A DNA stretch of 64,000 nucleotides. It comes from Ophiodon elongatus (taxonomy: Eukaryota > Chordata > Actinopteri > Perciformes > Hexagrammidae). This document shows positions 34,285 through 46,200 of this stretch, piece by piece (the first letter of the stretch is position 1; each line of letters opens with the position of its first letter). Location: the NCBI GenBank assembly GCA_016806645.1, contig JACSYO010000929.1:39277-103276 (forward strand). The letters run 5' to 3'. Made by a program: the position numbers and the translations under genes. The notes under the pieces were generated by a model. The model was not told the DNA's origin, did not search any database, and saw only the letters and a list, made by a program, of their open reading frames with translations.

Positions 34285-37200
34285 ATGACGAAGGTAAGAG
34301 CGCGCGGTGCAGCGTGTGCAGCGGGTCACTGTGTTCGGTGGTGGAAAAGTTTTTTTTTTATTTCTTTTTATTTAAACCGTCAAAAGAAGTTGCATCGAGT
34401 TGGAGACGTGGACGCATGGAAGGGCGGCGCCGCGCGGACACGCACAGTACACGTTTTAGTCCTAAAACACGTGTGTGTTTCAGGGTGTTCTTGTCCGGGT
34501 GCAGGTCTCTCTGATCCGCTACTTTAATCAGGAGGGACATGATGCAACAGGCTGTTTGGAGACAGCAAACAAAACTCGGTGGAGGCGACTTCTGATTGGC
34601 TTCTCGAGTCATTTAAAGGCTGATTTCACCCAAATTACAAACACAAGCAAACTTGTTTTTATCATCACCAGAAGTATCTGTGCAGAATATATATGTATAT
34701 TCTCACAAGTTTGCAGGTGTCTGGTTTCACTGAAATTCTCCACTGTGTTTGACCTGTTGACAAACAGCTGACAGTGAGGATTAAACAACATCAAGGTCCA
34801 TGTCACAGGTCACATGATCCTCTTCAGTTAAAGGTGTTTACTCAGCTGTGATGAAGTTGTAAAAGTTCTGCAAACATTCTGTGAAGACTGCAAACAAAAT
34901 CCCATTAATCTCTATTGTAGCGGTCTGCAGAGCTCGATACCTGAAAACAGGACAAACACAACCCGAAATACTGGATTTATATCAATAGAGGAGACGACCT
35001 CTAGTTCTGAAGAGTGAAGCCAAAGCTTCATGTGTTAAAGCTGCATTCTCTCTCCTGACCACCAGGGGGCGACTCCTCTGGTTGTATAGAAGTCTATAGA
35101 AAATGACTCTACTTCTCTCTTGATTTATTCCCTCAGTAAACATTGTAAACATGAGTTTATGTCTCAATCTCTAGTTTCAAGTCTTCTTCAATACAGCATG
35201 ATGTTCATTTAGGAAATTATGATCCATTTAGAGTCAAACAGACCATAAAGCAGGGGATGCTTTAGGGCGGGGCTACAAGGTGATTGACAGATCTACCGAG
35301 GCGTTGTCCAATCTCGGAGTTTTCTGTGTTTTCTTCTTTCAACTTTAACCCTTTCATGTGTTTTCACTTCATCAAAGTTAATTGTAACATTTTGGTCCTA
35401 AACATGTTTCATTTAGCGTTCAAAATGCAGAACTTGAGTTTTTAAAACATCGGTCCAATACCTCAGATCCGAAATTACACCAGTTATCTCTTTTCCCAAA
35501 TTTAAAAACTAATAAAATAATATTAGTAGTAGTTTTATTGATCTTATTTTGTTTTTTTGGGGAGCGGGGAGGGTTTATTGTCTTCTACTGTATGTTGTTG
35601 TTTGGAAACCCTTATTAATAACCAAACGTTGCCTCTTTCAGAAATTATGTGGGACCAACTACCCAACCAGCATCTGCTTCATCGTGGTGAACGAGTTCTG
35701 CGAACGCTTCTCCTACTATGGCATGAAAGGTACGTTAACTTTGTGTCTGCTGAAGAACCGGATCCAGATCTCAGAAGCTTCAGGGTCTTTGACTCAAAGC
35801 CGCTGGTTCAACTGGTTACCAGAGAAGATTACACTCACATGTCTGTCTGCCACATTCCTTCAGTCAACTCTCACTTAATGAACAAGCTGCATTTCCTCAT
35901 CAAGCTGTTTAAAATAAGTTTAATTTAGCAGATTAGTCACCAATAAACGTCATTACATCAATCGTTTACTGCATAAATAACTATAATGTTAAAAATCCAT
36001 TCAGTTTATACATATTACAAGTTTTTCTCAAGTTCAGTGAACTTTATACAAAGTGTTAATAATATATTGATGATAATTTCATTATCAGTTAATCGATTAA
36101 TTGTATTGTCTATAAAAGGTAATAAAATAATATAATAATTGATTTTGTTATGTTGTGAAAAGCTAAACATGTAGTTTTTGTAAATATCAGACCCACATAT
36201 CTCCAAATAAAAAGGCTCCTCACACAACGGCTCACATGATATGGAGTAATGAGATGTTTAAAAGCATCTACATACCATAAAAGAGAACGTTTCATAACCC
36301 TTAAATACCACAATGTCCATGACAGTTTAAACTCAAGACTCTCTGTATTTCGTGGCTGAACCACATCATCAAACAGAACTATTCTCGATGTCGTGTCATC
36401 ATCTGACACACATTCCTCCAAGAATCTGCCCGAGGAATGTGGAATCTTTTGGAAACGTTTGTATCTTAAAATAAACCTCTGTAGGTTGCGGTTCGTAACA
36501 ATCAGTTTGTTTATCCATGTTCTCATGTGTCTCCTCGTGTGTGTTGACAGCGGTGCTGACGCTCTACTTCCTCACCTACCTGCACTGGGACAAGGACCTG
36601 TCCACCGCCGTCTACCATGCCTTCAGCAGCCTGTGCTACTTCACTCCCATCCTGGGAGCGCTCATCGCTGACTCCTGGCTCGGGAAGTTCAAGTGAGTCC
36701 CAGTTCCTCTTTGGCTGACTCTGGATCGACTGACTTTACGTAACCAAGGGTCGATCGATTGGGTGGATTGTTTGGTGTCTCTGTGTAGTCGCATCTCGCT
36801 GTGGTTTTGTGTCTCTTTGTGGTTGTTTTGGTCTTTTTGTAGCTATATTTCTGTCATTTATTTGTCTCTTTGTAGCCATTTGGTGTCTCTTTGTAGCCAT
36901 TATGTGTCTCTTTGAAGTTGTTTTGATCTATTTGTAGTTATATTTCTGTCTGTGGATGTTTTGGCCGGCCTTGTGGTCATTTATATGTCTCTTTGTAGCC
37001 GTTTGGTGTCTCTTTGTAGCCATTATGTGTCTCTTTGAAGTTGTTTTCAATCTCTTTGTAGCCATTTTGTTTCCCTTTTGAAGGTGTTTTGTTCGTCTTT
37101 GTAGCCGTTGTGACTCTTGTAGTCATTTTGTGTCTACTTTTTAATTGTTTTGTTTCTTTGTGGTAATATTGAGTTTCTTTGGGAATGTTTTTCCCCCTTT

Positions 37201-40200
37201 TGTAGTCATTTTACATCTCCTTATAGTTTTTCTTGTCTGTTTGTGGTCATTATATATCTCTTTGTGGTTGATTTGTGTCTCTTTGTAGTCATTTTGTTTC
37301 TCTTTATGGACATTATGTGTCTCTTTGTAGCCGTTTGGACTCCCTTGTAGTCATTTTGCGTCCCCTTGTAGTTTTTCTTGTCTCTTTGTGGTCATTTTGT
37401 GTCTCACTGTAGTTGTTTGGAAGCCCTTTGTAGTTGCTTTGTGTCTCTATGTAGTAATTTGAAATCGCTTATAGTTGTTTGGTGTCTCTTGGTGGTAGTT
37501 TTGAGTCTCCTTGTGGATGTTTTGCCCTATTTGACGTCATTTTACATCTCCATATAGTTAATCTTGTCTATGGACTTTTTGTGTCTCTTTGTGGTTGGTA
37601 CGTGTCTCTTTCAGTGACATTTTGTAGATGAATGCTCGAGGGGCCCCTGGCACTTTGGGCCCCTGGGTCTGTGCCTGGCAGTTTGTAAATCTATCGATGG
37701 GTTGGTGGCATAGATGGGATGTTAAAATGGTAGTTAATAGATACACTACTATTCAAAAGTTGGTAATCAGCTGTTATATTGATGTAGAACTGGATGTTGA
37801 ATGAGTTTGATTATTGATCAGTAAATATTGATTGAAGAGGTTTAAACTGATGAGTTCAGCTGATATTCCAACAGTAACTCTCGACTAACTTTCTGTTTCT
37901 ATTGTGAAGTCTGAAGAAGAGCTTTGATAAAGTTAACTCCAGCTTGTTCTTGGCTGCTGTTATTGTGAAACTTTTGAACTCTTGAACTCTTGACACTGAA
38001 ACAGGAAGCTGTTCTAAGTCTAAGCTTCCAGTTTATTTGACCAATGATGCTGACTTCTCTTATTTAACTGTTACTCAGAGGATCTTTGTCTCTTTCAGTT
38101 GATCCACTGAACAGAGTTTTGTTCTCCATCTACTAAGCTAAATAACATATATTGCAGTATTTCATCCCTTTAACCCAAGAGCTTTGTCTAAAATGTGCAA
38201 CACCACCTATTAGTGGAGGTGAATCACTGTGATAATAACTGTCTACAGGACCATCGTCTACCTATCCATCGTCTACGTGATTGGCCATGTGGTCAAGTCG
38301 GTCGGAGCCATTCCCACTGTGGGAAACAGCAACGTGCACATGTGAGTTATCAGGAGGAAAGTGTCACTTTGGACGCCATTTCTCACTATTTTCGCAAATA
38401 AACCTCACAACACAAAGACATGTTTTACTTAGAATAAACTATATATATTTGCTTTATAAATGACTTGAATTATAAACAGATTAACCAAATGAATCACTAG
38501 ATCAGTTTTTCTTCCGTGTCCCAGTTCAGAGGAATCTGATGCAGTGTATTGATTCGTCGTTCGACTGATCATCTTATAGATTAATAGTTTCACATCCTGT
38601 ATATGTTCATACGGTCCAGTAGCATCACCGGCAGGTCTTTTGTTTGCTGCAGCTCTCTGTCCATGTTGGGTCTGATACTCATCGCCTTCGGCACCGGAGG
38701 AATCAAACCCTGCGTGGCGGCTTTTGGCGGAGACCAGTTTGACGAGGAGCATGTAAGAAACCGCACTTCCTCTGTAGTTTGGAGACACGAAAACTGTTTT
38801 GTGTTATAAAACACAGCCAGCAGAACTCATCCTGTGTGAATGAAGTCTTTCAAAGTACCATCTACCCAAACGTTCTGCTTGCTGTTGAGCTGAATCCCAA
38901 ACACAAATCATTGATTCATTATAAATCACAAATTTGCAATAAAACTTGTAATTGATATTTTTTGATTGCATGTAACTCAAACCAATCAGTGACTTTTATT
39001 TATTGGCTGAAAGAGTTAATAGTATTTCTATTCAGTGTTGTTTTTCCAAAGATGCACTTTATTCAAACCAGGTTGTTTATTCAGTTTAGAGGGTATGATT
39101 TCATATTTATTCTCATTATTATCAACCAAAGATCTTCCTCATTGACAGCACTTTTGGTCAATTTAGTAAAAAGAAAAAAAGGTAAAAATGAAAACCTCAA
39201 AGTCTTTGTACCACCTTGTCAAGTGTTTGATTGATCACGTAATGAAGACACAAAGTAACTCCACACATTCATTAATGTTTTGATGCTGAATTAACCTCTT
39301 TTTATCTCGTCTTTGTGGTTTCATGACTCGTGCATGAAAAAGTGAAACGTCGGCAGCCAAAGACCCGGAAGTTTTAGTGATAGTTGTGAAAATAAATCAG
39401 CTCAAAGGATCTTATATCTCCATCAGGTCGACACAAACATGATTACAAATGAAAAATAACGAATGCAGCTTCACTTTAGGACGATTAAAAAAACAAGTTC
39501 AAGATCAATTACAGAGCTGGAACAGCAAGGAATCCATCATATGTATCTTTACGCAGTAATCACACTGTGAAGCTTAGAGAGGACGAATCACAAGTGTGTC
39601 CTGATGATGTCACCGATCCCCTGCAGGGCAGCGAGAGGCAGAAATTCTTCTCCATTTTCTACATGTCGATCAACGCCGGCAGCCTGCTGTCCACCGTGAT
39701 CACGCCGATACTGAGAGGTGAGCGCTCACGTTCTTTAATGTTGTTAAAGCGGCGAACAGCTGGAGACGTTAACGCCGGTCGTTCTCCTGCAGGAGACGTG
39801 CAGTGTTTCGGCGGCGACTGCTACGCTCTGGCCTTCGGGGTTCCTGCTGCTCTGATGATCGTGGCTTTAGGTGAGTGAGACGCCAGATGTGATCGACAGA
39901 GTGCATTCTGGGACTGAAGCAGGCAGCAACCTCCGGTTCTGTCGAGTGAACCAAAGCTGCATGTGTTAGAGCTGCATTCTCTCTCCTGACCACCAGGGGG
40001 CGCCTCCTCTGGTTGTATAGAAGTCAAAGCTTCATGTGTTAAAGCTGCATTCTCTCTCCTGACCACCAGGGGGCGACTCCTCTGGTTGTATAGAAGTCAA
40101 AGCTTCATGTGTTAAAGCTGCATTCTCTCTCCTGACCACCAGGGGGCGACTCCTCTGGTTGTATAGAAGTCTATAGAAAATGACTCTACTTCTCTCTTGA

Positions 40201-43200
40201 TTTATTCCCTCAGTAAACATGAGTTTATGTCTCAATCTCTAGTTTCAAGTCTTCTTCAATGCAGCATGATGTTCATTTAGTAAATTATGGTCAGTTAGAG
40301 CCAAACAGACCATAAAGCAGGGGATGCTTTAGGGGCGGGGCTATATCGTCGAGGAACTGTAGCTCAAAAGTGTGAAGTTGATTAGTGTGCAGATGAGCCG
40401 TGACATTTCAGAACGAGAGGCTGCCGTCTGCATGTTTATATAAAGTCCAGCTTCCCCCCCCCCACATTGGTCCTGACAGTCCGTTGTCTTTGCCGCCGAT
40501 TCCCCTCTGATCCTCACGGGATTCCCGCTCGGCTGACCGCTCACTGTGAAAACAAGCGGTGACTTGATTACCGCGGACAGAGAAGAGATTCATTAACCAG
40601 CCATGAAGAAACGACACATTCTGCTGTTTCTGTTAGGAAATAAACATGTTGATGACAGGGCTTCAACTTTAGACTTTAACTTTGCTCAAAGTTATTAGCC
40701 ACTCAGAATTTTCACGAGCCACCGGTGTGCTGTTGGTAAGTTACATTCTATTTTATTAAAGTTGACTATCGACTGTAAACGCCCTAATTAACACTACATC
40801 AAGTGTAAATCACTACAGTAATAAAATATTCTGCTCTGATGTTTTGTGTTCAGCTCCTTTTGCATGAAAACATGCAACTGATTAAGACAAAGGCATAAAA
40901 AATAGTTTATCTGTTAAAAAGTAAAGAGTACTAAAGAATGAGTCGTCTTGCTGCCTTCTCATCTTTATTGAGAGTTGCACATGCTCAGTAGAGCAGAGAG
41001 ACCAAATATTAAAGGATTTATATGAACCAGGAGACAAACCTTTGGTTCTGTCGAGTGAAGTCAACGCTTCATGTCTTGAAGCTGCATTCTCTCTACTGTC
41101 CACCAGGGGGCGACTCCTCTGATTGTATCGAAGTCTATGAGAGAATTCTCTGAAACTTCTCTCCACTGAGTAAATAGTCCAGTTGACAAACTGCTGACAG
41201 TGAGGATTAAACCACATCAAGGTCCATGTCACAGGTCACATGATCCTCCTCAGTTAAAGTTGTTTACTCAGCTGTGATGAAGTTGTAAAAGTTCCATGAC
41301 TTTCTGAAGATGCTGTTGCCTGCAAACATTCTGTGAAGACTGCAAACAAAATCCCATTAATCTCTATTGTAGCGGTCTGCAGAGCTCGATACCTGAAAAC
41401 AGGACAAACACAACCCGAAATACTGGATTTATATCAATAGACCAGGAGACGACCTCTAGTTCTGAAGAGTGAAGCCAAAGCTTCATGTGTTAAAGCTGCA
41501 TTATCTCTCCTGACCACCAGGGGGCGACTCCTCTGGTTGTCTAGAAGTCAAAGCTTCATGTGTTAAAGCTGCATTCTCTCTCCTGACCACCAGGGGGCGA
41601 CTCCTCTGGTTGTATAGAAGTCAAAGCTTCATGTGTTAAAGCTGCATTCTCTCTCCTGACCACCAGGGGGCGACTCCTCTGGTTGTATAGAAGTCTATAG
41701 AAAATGACTATACTTCTCTCTTGATTTATTCCCTCAGTAAACATTGTAAACATGAGTTTATGTCTCAATCTCTAGTTTCAAGTCTTCTTCAATACAGCAT
41801 GATGTTCATTTAGTAAATTATGGTCCATTTAGAGACAAATAGACCATAAAGCAGAGGATGCTTTAGGGGTGGGGCTACAAGGTGATTGACAGGTCTCTAC
41901 CAGAGACGTATACGGCGTCTCTGTCACTCCTCCTCAGTCCAGATATGGTCACTTCCTGTTCGCTGGTTGCAAATAAACAAGATGGCGACGGCCAAAACAC
42001 TGAACTCACGCCAGACTTTTTTTTTAATGTCTGTTCAGGACAAACTCAGGAAAAACCTTTGACTCTAATATGTCAACGACATTAAATCAGAACTTTGAAC
42101 CTGGTTTTATCCAATGTTCATATTAGTGCTCTGGAAATGTACGAAAATGAGGACATATTTAATATGACAATGCTTAATTTGCATATTTAAACATAACATT
42201 CACCAGGTTGTCTCTTCTCTGTTCGCCGGTTACGTATCGACACATCGTAACTCGTAACTCCTCTCCGCTGCAGAATGGTGCTCATGGGAGTTGTAGGATC
42301 ATAATGTCACGTTTCAACGCGTGAATTATTTCAGATGCCCACTAAGAAGGCTACGATACTTTATATTTATATATAAATGCAGAATGTGCAGCGTCCAGCT
42401 GAGTCCAGTCCTAACTCTTCATCCTAACTCTTCTTCCTTCTTCCTAACTCTTCTTCCTAACTCTTCTTCCTAACTCTTCTTCCTAACTCTTCTTCCTAAC
42501 TCTTCTTCCTAACTCTTCATCCTTCATCCTAACTCTTCATCCTAACTCTTCATCCTAACTCTTCATCCTAACTCTTCATCCTAACTCTTCATCCTAACTC
42601 TTCTTCCTAACTCTTCTTCCTAACTCTTCTTCCTAACTCTTCATCCTAACTCTTCATCCTACTCTTCCTAACTCTTCTCCTAACTCTTCTTCCTAACTCT
42701 TCTTCCTAACTCTTCTTCCTAACTCTTCTTCCTAACTCTTCATCCTAACTCTTCATCCTAACTCTTCATCCTAACTCTTCTTCCTAACTCTTCTTCCTAA
42801 CTCTTCTTCCTAACTCTTCATCCTAACTCTTCATCCTAACTCTTCTTCCTAACTCTTCTTCCTAACTCTTCTTCCTAACTCTTCTTCCTAACTCTTCATC
42901 CTAACTCTTCATCCTTCATCCTAACTCTTCATCCAAACTCTTCATCCAAACTCTTCATCCAAACTCTTCATCCTAACTCTTCATCCTAACTCTTCATCCT
43001 AACTCTTCATCCTTCTTCCTAACTCTTCTTCCTAACTCTTCCTAACTCTTCTTCCTAACTCTTCATCCTTCTTCCGAACTCTTCATCTGAACTCTTCATC
43101 TGAACTCTTCATCTTAACTCTTCATCTTAACTCTTCATCTTAACTCTTCATCCGTGTCCTACAGTTGTGTTCACTGCTGGCAGTGGGCTGTACAAGAGGA

Positions 43201-46200
43201 ATCCTCCGCAGGGAAACATCCTGCTGGAAGTCTGCAATTGCATTGGGGTGAGTCATCTCCCAGTAGACCTGTCAGAGCAGATTTATTCAGTTCTACTCTC
43301 CACCAACATTTAGTCTGGTAATATAATATATTGCTGCTGTTTCCGTACTTGAGCTGCACATTTATTTTTATTCCTGTTATTGTCTTTTGGTTTGCAGTTT
43401 GCCATCAAAAACCGCTGGAAGAGATCGAAGTATGACTCTAAGAAGAAACACTGGTTGGACTGGGCTGAGGAGAAGTACTCGGTAACAGAACGCCGTCGAA
43501 AGAGTTCTGCAGGTCCTAAAACCCAGGAATGAGTCAGCATTCATAAACTTCTGGTTCCCTCATCTGGAAGAGTTGATCTTCCAGATGAGTTTTCATATGG
43601 AAGAGTTTTTGGTTAGATGCCTGAAATAAGCACAAGATTAAAGTTACAATTTCATCTTCTGTTGGTTCCTGTGGACTGGGTCTGTCCACGGTGGACTGGT
43701 CTCTGTTGGATCTGGGTCTGTCCACGGTGGACTGGTCTCTGTTGGATCTGGGACTGTCTACGGTGGACTGGTCTCTGCTGGATCTGGGTCTGTCCACGGT
43801 GGACTGGTCTCTGCTGGAGTCTGAGCTGAAGGAGGTTCTGGTGAACCTGCATGATGTCATCTGGTGTCACCAGAATCCGACCCGGTGGCTCCGATGAGGA
43901 GCTTTAAGAAGAACTCTCTAGAACCAGACCATCTTCTCTCTGGTGGTCTGTTTACTGATGGAGGTCTAGAGAGGACCAGGACTACACTGAGACTGGTTCA
44001 GGACTAGGTGAAAGTATTTTAAGAGACGTTAGCGTTCAGTTCTCTGATATAAAACAGGTCAGTGAACGCCCCTCTGGTGAATCCTAAAGAGTCTAAAGGA
44101 GACGACTAAGCGTCCTCACTAGGACAGTAGTCCTCCTTCAGCTTAGTGGAGGAGACGTGAAGTCATGTGACCGTGGTGGAGTTCCTTTATAGACCAACGT
44201 TAGCTTCTTACTTTACACTTCAAACATCACTAAAGTTCATTAGTGAAGATTATCTTGATGAATTAAACCTGGAAGAATCATAAACGCTTGTTTGACACAG
44301 AGATTATTTTATGTAATAATCCAGAATCAAATGGAGGAATCTGATTGGCTGTTTGAGGAGGAAACCAGTGATGCTGACTTCCTGTTGGACTACAGAAAAC
44401 ACGACATACCTGCAGAACTCTTATCAACTCTTCAATGCATCCATTTGTGTTTGTCAGAGAATCTTCATCTGTGTGTTAACAGAAGCGTCTGATCCAGGAG
44501 GTCAAGATGGTCCTGAGGGTTTTGGTGCTCTACATCCCGCTGCCAATGTTCTGGGCTCTGTTTGACCAGCAGGTAGGTGAAGACTAAAGACTCAAGAGTT
44601 CCTCTCTTGAAAGTGTCCCGACCTCACAGTTCATAGGAACGTTATTCGGTTTTATTTTGGACTGAAATATATTTACAACTGTTGGATGGATCAACATGAA
44701 AACATGAAGTTCTGTTTTGTCTGAAGGTCTTTACACACCAGCGGATGGGGTTTTCTGATTCATTTGAATACTTTCTCACCGAACATAAATATCTATCTAT
44801 ATTCTGAAGTTTTCTTTCATTTTATTACTAAAAACATGGAGAAAATATTTTTATTTTATGTCTCTTGAAAGTATTTTCTGATTCATTGAATGAATGAAAG
44901 AGATATCATAAATGCGCTCTGTAAAACCATTTGACTCTAATATGTCAAAATTTTTAACCTGGTTTTATCTAATGTTCACATTATGTTCTGGAAATGTATG
45001 AAAATTAGCAAGATTACAAGATAATGCCTCATTTGCATATTTAAATATACATTTTGAGAAAACTTGTAATACAAAAAATAACTGTCTTAATGTCAGTAAT
45101 TAACTGGTGAAGTTTCATGTTTATATCTATTTGTTAATTATTTTACTCTATTCACCAAAATGTCTGTAATTTAACAAAACATCTCTCTTAAGGCCGTTTT
45201 CTCTAAATGAGTTTGTTCTCAGACTCTGATCCAGAAATCTCCACTTCAGTAGCTCTTACATCCACCAAACTTTACACTTTCATTCCTCCCTATATTCAGA
45301 ATGTTTCTACTGAGGGGTTTGTTCAGATTTAATTCATAGTCTGATTTATACAACATTTTACTCATAAAAACATGGAGATAATGGATTTTTTTAAAGGCTG
45401 TTGACAGTATTTTCTGATTTATGAAGTGATACAAAGATATCTAACATTCCCCCCTAACAAGAATGTTGAACCCGGTTTTATCCAATGTTCACATCTATGT
45501 TCTGGAAATGTATGAAAAGTAGCACAAATTGAACAAGATAATGCTTCGTTTTCATATTTTAACACAAGTGCAGAAAACTTAATGTGCGCAATCAACTGGG
45601 GAGGTTTCCAATTTATTTGTGTCGGTTTGACATTCATACGGTCAAAGTCTTATAAAGTCACATATCTGTTATCTCCTCTGACCAACGCTCAACATCTGAT
45701 TTATAGAAAACCTCAAAGCAGCATTCCACATTCCTCCTGACTCACTCCTAAAAACATGAAGTCATGCCAAATGTCGACCTGCTCTTCGTCTCCACAAGAA
45801 CAGTGTGCTGTGGTTACGGGTGCTTTATGCTAAGCTAGCAGTAAGCTGAAGCCTTAAACTACGTGCCCAGTGACAGTCGGTGTTTGTCTTTATTGCAGGG
45901 TTCCCGCTGGACGCTTCAAGCCACCAGGATGAACATGGCTTTTGTAAGAGCTTCCTAACACGTCAAAATGTTTTTACTTAATATTTTATTTAGGTATTTT
46001 TACAGTTTGACAAGAAATAAATCCAAAACGTCAAAATGTTTTTAAAAACAATCTGATAACATCTTTTATTGCACTTTGCTATCAGTGGGTGGAGTTTTAT
46101 ACTCAAATGTCCCTTTGTTGGGGTGTTGTTAAAATTTGTTATTTTATTCCGGTAAGATGCATCGTTTATGGTCTTAATAAACATGCACTCTTCTGGTGGA

